Shown here: positions 49,769-59,920 of the stretch, piece after piece
Layout of the letters: each line of letters begins with the position of its first letter
Position numbering within the stretch: position 1 is the stretch's first letter
Assembly (NCBI GenBank): GCA_028095005.1
Contig: CM051463.1
Location: 80,085,002 to 80,149,001 of the forward strand
DNA length: 64,000 bases
Source: Rhynchospora pubera
Lineage: Eukaryota; Streptophyta; Magnoliopsida; Poales; Cyperaceae
Direction: 5' to 3'
Made by a program: the position numbers and the translations under genes
Notes under the pieces: model-generated
Told to the model about the DNA's origin: nothing
What the model saw: the letters and a program-made list of their open reading frames with translations, nothing else
Database searches by the model: none

Positions 49769-50939
49769 TGTCACACCCCGTATCCGAGATACGAGGCGTG
49801 AGGTGACACAGTATCTGATCATCCATCCGACGGCCCGTCAACCTACGTCACAACATAAATAAAAGCAAAACGGAATCAGCTACAAAGCCGAGTAATCAGT
49901 TATTTAACGACGCAGCTTCTCTATAACTAATTTATATAACCAAAATCAAACGATCAGATTAATCCACACATCAATAACAATAAAATTAAATGTATTTCAC
50001 AGAGATCAACGGGTCTAGGTTTTCTCAAATCACTTTCACATTAGCGCGAATCCCTCTCTAGGCGATTCCGCTTCACATTCCATTTCACATTTCTATTTCA
50101 AATCAAGTCACATCAGAGACCCGTTGACTCGTAAAATACATCAGTCACAATTCGCATATATCAATTCAATCAAATAAACAAACGATATTTAAATCAATCA
50201 ATACGAAAATTAAATTATAGAGAAGTCTGGTTACCTGACAACGAGCAATCTAGATATCATAATGAAATTGCAAAGGCTATCTGGACTTATACGGGACAAA
50301 GAATCAGGACTTCACTCGATGGACCATCAAATATCAATTGAATTAATAGAATTTGTATATTTCTTTTGGAGAATCGTAAACAAAGATAAGAAAACAATTC
50401 TTTCTGGATGGAGGTTAGGATTCGGACGGCTCGACAAAATATGAGCAAATGAAAGATAATAAGAATAATTCGGGAACTTGATTTTTTTTTTACACGGATG
50501 AAACCGACATATGGAAGTTACCATTTTATCTAGCCAATCAGATTTCAAAGAGGAGAGAGGTACATTTCGTATCCCTTCGCCAAACATAACCGCACAGAAT
50601 CTTAATTGATGCAAATTCATAAAAAGATATGGAAATCAAGTTTTAAAAATAGCATTTAACATTTAAATAAAACGCTAAATTAACAAAAACTATATGGAGA
50701 TGCATTAAGAAATATAATTGCATGTGACATGATAAGGTTTAAAAAGGCAATTTGCATTATAATATATTAATCGTATTTACTAATTTTCCACTACATTAAA
50801 GTCCATTAAAAAAATAAATGCCAAATTAATATATTTGGAAAAATAAGCTGCGCCAAAATATTCACAATTTAATGAAAGAAATTCTTGTATAAATAAAAAA
50901 ATTTAATTCTAAAGAACAGTTAAAATACGGGGTGTTACA
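49769..50939 (-). repeat. Array LTR 3 (1171 bp)
   Basis: Full-length, almost identical to LTR 2, exactly 1396 bp further on. Confidence 0.9.
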
Positions 50940-51164
50940 TTCTCCCCTCCTTCAAAAGAATTTCGTCCTCGAAATTCAAACAATCGGTGATTCAAATGAA
51001 ACGAATCAAGATCTTACTGGATGATAATTAGTCAATACAACAGATGGAATTCAAATTGGATTATTTCAAACGAATTAGAACCAACTCGGCACACTAAAAG
51101 AAAATTCAAACGAAACGACAACGGACCCAAACACAGTCCGAGGAACGAATTCTCTGATACCAAA

Positions 51165-52335
51165 TGTCACACCCCGTATCCGAGATACGAGGCGTGAGGT
51201 GACACAGTATCTGATCATCCATCCGACGGCCCGTCAACCTACGTCACAACATAAATAAAAGCAAAACGGAATCAGCTACAAAGCCGAGTAATCAGTTATT
51301 TAACGACGCAGCTTCTCTATAACTAATTTATATAACCAAAATCAAACGATCAGATTAATCCACACATCAATAACAATAAAATTAAATGTATTTCACAGAG
51401 ATCAACGGGTCTAGGTTTTCTCAAATCACTTTCACATTAGCGCGAATCCCTCTCTAGGCGATTCCGCTTCACATTCCATTTCACATTTCTATTTCAAATC
51501 AAGTCACATCAGAGACCCGTTGACTCGTAAAATACATCAGTCACAATTCGCATATATCAATTCAATCAAATAAACAAACGATATTTAAATCAATCAATAC
51601 GAAAATTAAATTATAGAGAAGTCTGGTTACCTGACAACGAGCAATCTAGATATCATAATGAAATTGCAAAGGCTATCTGGACTTATACGGGACAAAGAAT
51701 CAGGACTTCACTCGATGGACCATCAAATATCAATTGAATTAATAGAATTTGTATATTTCTTTTGGAGAATCGTAAACAAAGATAAGAAAACAATTCTTTC
51801 TGGATGGAGGTTAGGATTCGGACGGCTCGACAAAATATGAGCAAATGAAAGATAATAAGAATAATTCGGGAACTTGATTTTTTTTTTACACGGATGAAAC
51901 CGACATATGGAAGTTACCATTTTATCTAGCCAATCAGATTTCAAAGAGGAGAGAGGTACATTTCGTATCCCTTCGCCAAACATAACCGCACAGAATCTTA
52001 ATTGATGCAAATTCATAAAAAGATATGGAAATCAAGTTTTAAAAATAGCATTTAACATTTAAATAAAACGCTAAATTAACAAAAACTATATGGAGATGCA
52101 TTAAGAAATATAATTGCATGTGACATGATAAGGTTTAAAAAGGCAATTTGCATTATAATATATTAATCGTATTTACTAATTTTCCACTACATTAAAGTCC
52201 ATTAAAAAAATAAATGCCAAATTAATATATTTGGAAAAATAAGCTACGCCAAAATATTCACAATTTAATAAAAGAAATTCTTGTATAAATAAAAAAAATT
52301 AATTCTAAAGAACAGTTAAAATACGGGGTGTTACA
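51165..52335 (-). repeat. Array LTR 4 (1171 bp), outer right LTR
   Basis: Full-length; ends at the TSD. A few private changes near the right end (AATTTAATAAAAG, GCTACGCC). Confidence 0.9.
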
Positions 52336-53332
52336 GGGGCGCGTAGGGCGGAGGTGCCATGATTGCATTAACATCGGCTACGGGCTCGTCTCTTGCTACC
52401 AAGTAACATGCCTTTGCTGTATGTCCTTCTTCCTCACAGAATTGGCACTTCTGAACTGCCTCCACGGGTTTGGTCTTCATTTCTTTCATCATTGTGGTCA
52501 AGGCGTCCAGTTGAGCTTGCAAATGGGTTAATTTGTCCACTTCTATCATCCCTCCTTTGGAATTCTTCTCTCTCACCGACCAATTGGTTTGAGAGCTCGC
52601 CATGCTTTCGATTAGCGCCTTTGCATCCCTACACCCTAGGTCGAGAAGAGACCCACCTGCAGTTGAATTAACACTTTGACGAGTTTGATGGTTCAAACCG
52701 TCATAGAAACTACAAATTAGTCTATCCTGGCCTATATCGTGATGAGGACACATTCTCAACAAATCTTTAAAGCGTTCCCAAGCTTCAAACAAATTTTCAT
52801 CACTTTCCTGTTTAAACCTAATTATCTCCCTCACGATCGATGTGGTTTTGATTCTAGGATAGAACCTTTCCAAGAAGGCCTTGGCTAAATCATCCCAACA
52901 AGTAAACAGGTTACTATTGAAACTATTCAACCAATCCTCCGCTTGGTCTCTAAGAGAAAAAGGGAAAAGAGTTAACCGGATTATATCAGGAGCGACTTCT
53001 TCGAGGTTGAGAGTGATGCAATTCCGTAGGAATCGCTGCAAGTGCTTGTTCGCGTCTTCCGTCGGATTCCCACTAAACTGGTTCTGTTGGATGAGGGCAA
53101 TGAGAGATGGGTTGAAGAATAGATCGCGAGTCCTTCGAGCTTGGGGAGGGTTGACTCCAAGTCGGACATTGTTTGCGGTTGGGGCTCCGATCTCCTTCAA
53201 AGGTCGGTTCTCTGCCGCAATTCTCGCCGCCTCCCTAGCATCATCAAGGGCTCGTTGAAGCACAGATGGATCTACCATCAACGGCCCGTCTCCTTCTGGA
53301 CCAATAGGTGGGTTCCCGTTCAGGTCTGCCAT
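52336..53332 (-). pseudogene. Athila-like gag, N-terminal part, cut by the LTR array
   Basis: Minus strand from ATG at 53332 (MADLNGNPPIGPEGDG). It contains the retrotransposon gag domain (NPTEDANKHLQRFLRNC, FPFSLRDQAEDWLNS, FLERFYP, ETWERFKDLL-like EAWERFKDLLRMCPHH). A zinc knuckle CQFCEEEGHTAKAC has the spacing CX2CX4HX4C. The frame then runs into the inserted array at 52335. Gag forms the particle that packages element RNA. The 5' leader (53333-53737) contains one dyad-repeat unit near 53380. Confidence 0.88.
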
Positions 53333-53737
53333 TGGTTTCGCGTCGTCTGCGTCTTCCGAACCTTCCTCAGGATCTTTTCCGGCGGGTCGCCTGGATTGGT
53401 CCTGGTGGTTGGTTCGTGAATCGAGCTGATGGATTTCGCCTTCCTCGTTGGTAAACCAGCAAGGGAGTCGAAATAGGTGACGAAGTCGAAGTTGTGGCCT
53501 CCTTGGCTTCTATTTGTTCTCCCGGAAAACGAACGGTTTGGGAAACAAACGAAGCGGAAGGTCGGGGTGTCTCGTCGCTCTTGGCTTGGCTCCTCGTAAA
53601 GTACTTGCACTCGCTTGCGGGTTGAAGTTGCTTAGACTTCTTCTTCCCAGCCAGCGTGTACTCCTACAAACAAGAAACAAGAGGAAAAGACAAAAGATCA
53701 ATAAAACTTAATTACCTAAACTTAAATCTAGTCACCG

Positions 53738-53755
53738 TCCCCGGCAACGGCGCCA
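53738..53755 (-). other. Primer binding site, tRNA-Asp type
   Basis: Minus-strand TGGCGCCGTTGCCGGGGA lies 4 nt from the LTR at 53760. It corresponds to the 3' end of tRNA-Asp including CCA. Confidence 0.85.
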
Positions 53756-54063
53756 AATTTGATCGGAGGTAAAACCTAGGTCAAATTAAACCTCAATCTA
53801 ATCTAATGCAGTATAGCTTGAGGATCGAATCCACAGGGACGGTTATTCTAAACTTTAGACTTTAAGTAATTTAGTTCGATTAATCTAGGGGTAAACAAGT
53901 CAAAAAGTTGATTAATTAATTAAAAGGATTGGATTTAACCTAAAAGAATCAATTCTAAATTCTAATTAATGTCTAAATTACTCTAAATATTAAGGAAAAG
54001 ATCTAAACTCGAATTAAGGACTTAAACTAAGGTCAATTGATCGGGTTCCACTTCAAGGCACTA

Positions 54064-54103
54064 TCCTGGCGGGTCGACAGGATTCCTGACGGGTCGCCAG
54101 AAC
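54064..54103. repeat. GC-rich 20-bp dyad repeat, 2 units
   Basis: Counterpart of 42581-42640. The second unit has GACGGG for GGCGGG. Confidence 0.93.
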
Positions 54104-54719
54104 AGTACGACAATTCTGTTTAATTAGTTTCTAAGTTCTCTAAGTTCAGGTTTTTGGCTTAAACTCTGGTCCAAATACTAACTCTCGTTCTTGATTTGGT
54201 ATTACTAAGTTTTAACCTCTAAACCTCCCTAAAAACCTAAGTTTCAACTCTCGTTTCTTGGCTTAAGTTCTAGGGTTTGCTTTAACTATTCGGTAGGATA
54301 TCCTAGATCTCTCGATCTTAGGAGGGAATAAACCTCTCGGCTAAGTTCCGGTTTCACCTTTTGGGTATACTAACTATCCTAAGGTTTGAGAATAGAAATT
54401 GTTTTGAGATTAGGGTTCTATTTGCTTAATCTACGAGGTCAGGCCTAACCAAGTGAGCAAACCTTCAAATCAATTCAATTCAATTCACAATTTCAGCAAA
54501 TAAACTCAAGCAAAGCAAAGCAACTTAGAAAAATTAGAAAACTAATTAAACTTCATTAATCTACCAAGTCATGGTTCCCTACAATTGCCCCTAAACTAAA
54601 CTACTCACTAAAAGTCATACTAAACATAAAGACAATAGGTTTCAGCAGACTAAACATAAAAAGAGAGAAAATAGAGAAAGAATACAACAAAGAACTAAAA
54701 GAAACGCTCTCAGCTTGAA

Positions 54720-54759
54720 TCCTGGCGGGTCGACAGAGTTCCTGGCGGGTCGACAAGAG
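54720..54759. repeat. GC-rich 20-bp dyad repeat, 2 units
   Basis: Counterpart of 43257-43336. Confidence 0.93.
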
Positions 54760-54968
54760 ACAGGCTGGGTGCGATTTCTGCTAACTCCTCTTGAATCTTG
54801 CTCCAAAATCTGACTTCAAACTGACTTTTTTTCTTTCTGGAGCTCTCCCTATGTTTAAATAGCTCTCAAAGGCGGTTCCCATGGGTGGAGATCATGTCTG
54901 GCTCGTCCAAGAATAGAGAAAGTGCTCTGCCAGAAACATCTCTCCAAATTGGGCAGGTCGGTTTATGT

Positions 54969-55049
54969 TCTGGCGGGGTCGACAGGAATCCTGGCGGGTC
55001 GCCTGAATTCCTGGCGGGTCGTCTGAAATCCTGGCGGGTCGCCAGAACA
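54969..55049. repeat. GC-rich 20-bp dyad repeat, 4 units
   Basis: Counterpart of 43546-43626 with the same unit number and variants. Confidence 0.93.
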
Positions 55050-55644
55050 GGGGACTTGTCTGGTTTGACCCTGTTCCTTTGCTCCAGTCGCTTGGACCCT
55101 GATTTGCTCCGCTTGAACTCTGCCTTGGGCCCAATTTTGCTCCAAATCATCATTGAACCTGAAATTAGACAAGGGCAAATAGCAGTACCATATTTCTAAC
55201 CTAAATTGCATAAAATCTAACTAAAACACAAGCATTTAATTGAAATTATGGCCTAAATGGGTTGAATATTTCGATGTGAAACCCGCCTATCAGTAAGTAA
55301 ACTTTTAATTAATTAAATTAGTTATGTATATTTTTCATGAGAAGATATTATATGATTTTATTATATTTAAAGTATTATTCAATTTTGGACTTTATTATAT
55401 TTATTTGATATTATTTATTCATCCATATTGTATATTTTTTATTGAATTATTATTATCATTATTATTCGTTTTCTACCGTTACCCTACCCTTATCGTTAAT
55501 TCAGAACGGATAAGGGTAGGGTATGGGTAAGTTAATTTTTAACGGGTACGGATAGGGTATGGATAAAGAAAATTTTAACGGATGCGGGTAACGAAAATGT
55601 CTCTACCGTACCGTACCCTACCCATTGACAGCCCTAATTGGAAT

Positions 55645-55720
55645 ATGGGGGTGTGAAACCTAATCCATACTATAGTCAAATATGGAGGTTAAAATTGCCA
55701 ATTAAGAAGAATCCTAACTA
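55645..55720 (+). pseudogene. LINE fragment, right half
   Basis: Continues the frame of 41859-41934 and shows SQIWRLKLPIKKNPN, resembling the IWxLKxPxK segment of the zf-RVT region of plant LINEs, then a TAG stop. Confidence 0.55.
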
Positions 55721-55888
55721 GAGACACTTTAATTAGTGCAGAGAGGGTGGGAAGGAGAGAATCCAGATCCTGTGCCGCGCGGGACGGTCCAGCGCACAAG
55801 ATCTGGACCCTTCGTGAGATCCGACGGTCTCAAATGTTTTTCTCTCCGCTCCCACTCTTTATTGGTTGTCGGGTTGGATTTGCGATCG

Positions 55889-57056
55889 ATGAAAACAGTA
55901 GACCCGTTCTCCTCTTCGACCCTTCTCTTCTCTCTCGCAGATGAAACGAACCTTGATCGAACGATGAAGGACCTTTCTCCTCCTCTCACTCGCACACCAC
56001 CCCCAGCCTCCCTCTCTCTACTCTCTCGCTCTCGAGTTCGACCTCACCATCTCCCCATTCTCCTTCACTCAAGCACCATTGAGGACCTCAAGAAGCCGCC
56101 TTCTTCTCCCTCTGCAGCTCCGCACATCTTCCAGTTCTTCAAATTAAAACAAGGTACAACATCTCCTCTCTTTACCAATACCAAAATTTTGGCTATGAAG
56201 TGCATGGTTATAACTTGATCGTTTGCAATAGAAAAAAGATGAAGAAAATCAGTTCAATAAAAAATTCAAGCTCGGATTACGTAGGAGCGTTCTTCACTTT
56301 CTTTTGTAATAGGAATGGAGGGGAAGCTCTTTTGCACGCCTTGTCCACACCTTTTTGCTAAGGTTTGGATTTTATGTCTTTTTCCTTTTTGTCATGAGTG
56401 TCAGTGTGTTAGACTTAGACTAGTACAAAAATTTGGCTAATTCAGGATAATTAGGCTTCTAAGACCTAAATGTAATACGCAACATTTTGCTTTTTCCTTG
56501 TTACTTCTGTTGACTTCACTGTCATGAATTGGTAGCACTATCTATTCATTACTATATAAAGCTTTATTATGTGTTGTCAGATTTTCTGACATAACTTTAC
56601 CAGTATGTCTGTATAAGAACCGTCTCATTCTTTGTTGGAGTCTAATCTGTCATACTTGTTTTGGGGTATATTATAATTGAATTCAGATATGACTCACTTT
56701 TATTTTCCATACGAGAATAGAATGCAGTACCAGTTTAGTCCTGAACCATACATATGCATATGGTGACCAGTATAGCAAAACTGACAATACAACAGTAATG
56801 GGTTTTGCTGTTCCAATTTACACGAACCATACCAATAACTATGAACATATTTTTTGATAACGCAGGTAAATTTGGACGTGGGCAGATGCAAAAGCCATTT
56901 GAACATGGGCAGGAGAATGTGCAAAACTTTGATAATATTTTTAAGTGGTTACCATTATCTCTTGAAAACAATCCAAATCGATGGTTTAGATCAAGGACAA
57001 GACATCAGTTGAAAAGTGCAAATAAAAAAGCTAGCGAAAAGTGCAATCCAATTTGA
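55889..57056 (+). CDS. Hypothetical two-exon ORF inside the MULE (151 aa)
   Basis: Exon 1, 55889-56153, starts MKTVDPFSSSTLLFSLADE, is Ser/Pro-rich and ends ...FFKLKQ at a GTACAA donor. Exon 2, 56866-57056, follows an AACGCAG acceptor and reads GKFGRGQMQKPFEHGQE to a TGA. The lengths (265 + 191 nt) keep one frame of 152 codons. I do not recognise the product. It may be a chimeric transcript of captured sequences driven by the TIR. Splicing is predicted by eye only. Confidence 0.35.
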
Positions 57057-57859
57057 TGGATGATCAGTTGAAGCAATTGATGAAGTTCCTTGGATTTTAT
57101 CATAGTAATTTTATATTTTTTTTCAAATTGAAATTAAAAAGATTTGGTTTTGTTTACAATTTAATGATGCTTGTACTACATGCTTTTATCATGTATTGGA
57201 CCATAATTTTCATTTGGTAACCTCGTTTACAATTTGGATTGAAAGTGTACTTATAATAAATCAGATATGCTACACATGATGAACATGATTTTTCATTTTT
57301 ATAATTTTATTTGATTTCTTTCTACTCTTTTGAACCAACTACTGGTTTCAAATTGTGCCTGAACGTATATAAGTATAGTGTGCCTGGTACTATTCTCCAA
57401 ATATGGTGCTTATTTGGTACACTGATCGATTGGTACCAAATAAAACAGATGCACAAAAATAAAATATAGCCATTAGCATATTCAACTTTAAAATTCAGAT
57501 TACATCCAAGATAAAAAAAAGAAAACATCTTAGAATTACAAAAGAATTACATATATACCAAATTGAACTGAACTAATAATTATTAACACATAATTACACT
57601 TCTCTATAAATGCCACCATCAGATATCCTTCATTCTACAAGTGACTGGTACACAATTCATAAAAGAGAGAATAATTAACTGGTACACAAAGAGGGTTAAC
57701 CATGACAGATCTGATGTACATATTAGCAACAAAAACTACTTCTATGATGCCACTTCAAAGGTAGCTCCTAATACTACAATAACTAACATCCCGAGCCTCT
57801 TATAATAAAAGTTTCACAAGCATGAAGACTCTTATAATAAAAAATACAAAAAATGAGAC

Positions 57860-57985
57860 TTGAGTAACTTCATTGCCAGCATTCTTGGTCCAGATGGCTA
57901 CTCTCTCATGCTTGTCACGCACACTGACGACAGCCCCACATATCTCATCTCTATACTCAAATTGTTCATCGATCATCGCCAACAA
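57860..57985 (-). pseudogene. Captured exon of translation initiation factor eIF4E
   Basis: A 126-nt minus-strand segment bounded by a CTAG acceptor and a CAA|GTCTCA donor encodes LLAMIDEQFEYRDEICGAVV, then SVRDKHERVAIWTKNAGNE. This is the part of eIF4E around the cap-binding C-terminal half (family consensus LLAMIGEQF, DEICGAVVNVR, WTKNA). No flanking eIF4E exons were found, so it is an isolated exon with pieces of its introns inside the MULE. Not a functional eIF4E gene. Confidence 0.8.
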
Positions 57986-58522
57986 CTAGTCAACGAAACA
58001 AATAAACAAAATAAGGTATCAAAAGATAAGCTAAGTCTACTGCTGAGATTGAGGTTTCAGTGTTCTGGAAAAGATACACAGTTACCATAGATAACTTCTC
58101 CCTATGACTTAGGAACCCTTCTATTCAAAAAGGAGGTGATGCAAGCGCTAGTTGCTTTTGTTTGGAGGGTGTGATCATTTCCTAAAAACTTTCATAACCC
58201 ACTTTTGTGTAATATATTTGGGTTTTTTAATATTCTGGTATATGCTGGCTTTTCTGTCTTTCTTTTCAAGCTTTTGGTACTTGTATGTTTTTAAGTATGC
58301 TTAATGCCAGCTTTATAAGACTTGCTACTTTTATTAATGCTACCAAAGCTTACGGGATTCTTTCAAAAAAAAAAAAACTAAAGTCAGCAAAAGGAAGAAT
58401 AATAGTACCAGCATCCATTGACTATTACAGCTTTGACTGAGTAAGATGGAACTGGCATTACAAATTCCTTAACTATTAATGAAACTAAGATGGAAGAACT
58501 GGCTGCTTGATACAATCTTCGA

Positions 58523-58823
58523 CTAGGAATCAGGAGCTGCAGACATACCAATAATGGAATGAACAGTAATTGAGATTGGGAAGAGCGGAGATGGATATTT
58601 CCTGACGATACAAGCTCTCTTGCGCCTACTTGTAATCCTTGTACAGGAAGAAGGCTCCGGGGGTGGTGTGCGACTGAGAGATGAGGAGAAAAGGAAGCGA
58701 AGGCGGAGGCGGAAGCGAGGTGCCAAGATTTGACGGAGACGGGGACTGATAGGATTCGGATCCAATCGAGAAGAGGTGGATGAGGAAAGTCGATAGCGTC
58801 ACCAGCACTTCTCTAAATTTCAC
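58523..58823 (-). other. Unidentified short minus-strand ORFs near right TIR
   Basis: A 65-codon frame (58823-58626) begins with a hydrophobic, signal-like MKFREVLVTLSTFLIHLFS. An 80-codon frame (58765-58523) overlaps it. Either could be a captured first exon. I do not recognise a family. Confidence 0.25.
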
Positions 58824-59087
58824 TTTGCTGCCTTGATTTTGATCGGAGAAGAGAAAGGTTTTTTTTCTCTCCTCTCTGTTGTGTTAGAGAGAGAGAAAGA
58901 GAAAGAGAGAGAAAAGCTCTTTGATTTCGGATCTGGAGAAACGGACGAAAAGTGAACAAGTGAACCCGATAGATCGTTAGAGTGGGAGCGAGATATTAAT
59001 AAGTCACAGCCGTTGGATCTCACGTAAGGTCCAGATCCTGTGCGCTGGACCGTCCCGCGCGGCACAGGATCTAGATTCGGAAGGAGA

Positions 59088-59920
59088 GCCTGATTGTTTT
59101 TACTGTTCTCATTTATGAAACGATAAATTGTTAAAGAACAAAATAATTTCTATCAACAATAATTGGTTCTATTTCAACGGCTGCGTACATGATGTGGTCA
59201 TTATTGGTTCCTTTTGGTGACATCAATATATAGTTGTTAAGTTGATGGGGAGTTTTACCAAATGTGATGGAGACAAGCGGAAACCTTAATATAATGGCCA
59301 ATATTGTAGGGATCAAAGAGATAAGAAGAGATGCCTGATTCTTTCAACAGGTACAGGAGGCGCACCATAAGCCCTGATCGGAAACAAATTTATCCGAGTT
59401 GGAAATGAAATCCCTACAATATTAATGTTAAAACTTATGAGCTTTAAAACTCTAAATTGAAGGGCAATCAAGGAGGACGAGGGAAAATGAAGATGTACCC
59501 TTCTATTATAAAAATATGAAAAAAAAAAGTATAAACATGATTACTCTTAAATTTGAAGTGTACTTTTTTCTTCACGTCCCTTCCGTTCCCTTTACCCACT
59601 CGATTTTGGGGCAGACTTAAGAAATTGGAGATCCAGAAGAGTTTGAGACAACTAATTTGTAATTCGAACTCTTTTTTATTAATGTTAAAACTTATGAGCT
59701 GCTCATTAAAAAAGAAAAGTCAACATATTTGATTACACGTTGGAAATGCAAGAAATCCCAATCATATTCATATCCGGTCGAGAAAGTCAACGCATCCTCC
59801 GATTTTCCAACTCCAAGCACTCAATACTCATCAATCATCAGTAATTACTAATTATTATTACAGGAAGCCCTCTTTCGTTTTTTTCCTCAGAAACCTACTG
59901 ACAGTCACAGAGTCACAGCA
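59088..59920. other. Intergenic, upstream flank of NLR2
   Basis: AT-rich sequence without a visible gene. The last ~200 bp would hold the NLR2 promoter and leader. Confidence 0.45.

Larger units (their letters stand above)
47268..52335 (-). mobile_element. Tandem array of a short non-autonomous LTR element (4 LTRs, 3 internal regions)
   Basis: The insertion is flanked by GGGGC (47263-47267 and 52336-52340). It starts TGTCACACCCCG and ends CGGGGTGTTACA. Inside, a 1396-bp period holds: LTRs at 47268-48147, 48373-49543, 49769-50939 and 51165-52335, separated by 225-bp internal regions. On the minus strand each internal region starts TTTGGTATCAGAGAATTC, an initiator tRNA-Met PBS, and ends GAAGGAGGGGAGAA, a polypurine tract. 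The TTTCGAGGACGAAATTCTTTT-like sequence near the tract is seen in chromovirus-type Ty3/gypsy elements. No coding capacity. Copies differ at only a few bases. Confidence 0.9.
42277..55292 (-). mobile_element. Athila-like Ty3/gypsy retrotransposon, non-autonomous (gag-protease only)
   Basis: LTRs at 42277-43869 (1593 bp) and 53760-55292 (1533 bp) begin TGATCGGAGG and end CGCCTATCA on the plus strand. GTAAG is duplicated at 42272-42276 and 55293-55297. The PBS on the minus strand (TGGCGCCGTTGCCGGGGA, 53755-53738) matches the 3' end of tRNA-Asp, used by Athila-type elements. The polypurine tract lies beside the left LTR at about 43870-43882, so the element reads right to left. Inside are gag and a retropepsin-like protease. 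No reverse transcriptase, RNase H or integrase was found. Another element (47268-52335) is inserted in gag. Without that the element is about 7.95 kb. Confidence 0.9.
53760..55292 (-). repeat. 5' LTR of the Athila-like element (1533 bp)
   Basis: Partner of 42277-43869. Shorter by exactly 60 bp, all of it in the dyad-repeat clusters (2 against 3 units, and 2 against 4 units). Confidence 0.93.
41935..55636. mobile_element. hAT-type MITE split by a 13-kb retrotransposon insertion
   Basis: Left end TAGGGCTGTCAACGG at 41935; right end TTGACAGCCCTA at 55636. Flanks GTTGGAAT (41927-41934) and ATTGGAAT (55637-55644) match at 7 of 8 positions, the hAT TSD size. Excluding the insertion, the element is about 680 bp. 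Both arms are rich in inverse-related GGGTAAGGGTA/TACCCATACC motifs. Confidence 0.75.
55759..59078. mobile_element. Mutator-like element with captured gene pieces (Pack-MULE type), 3320 bp
   Basis: Termini GAATCCAGATCCTGTGCCGC (left) and, inverted, GAATCTAGATCCTGTGCCGC (right) start long TIRs. These are well conserved for about 75 bp, with weaker similarity to about 150 bp. GGAAGGAGA is repeated exactly at 55750-55758 and 59079-59087, a 9-bp TSD as Mutator elements make. No MURA transposase frame was seen. The interior contains an eIF4E exon with intron borders and a separate ORF that can be spliced, the pattern of Pack-MULEs. Confidence 0.88.

Noticed and set aside
47470..52016. Repeated small ORFs of 60 and 97 codons as a conserved gene family
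   Set aside because: They recur only because the LTR is repeated, they overlap on opposite strands, and have no recognisable motif.
47268..52335. 1396-bp centromeric-type satellite
   Set aside because: The period is fully explained by LTR plus internal region with PBS and polypurine tract, and a 5-bp TSD bounds the block.
57860..58090. Plus-strand ORF over the eIF4E exon
   Set aside because: The minus strand carries the recognisable eIF4E sequence and splice borders; the plus frame is a shadow.
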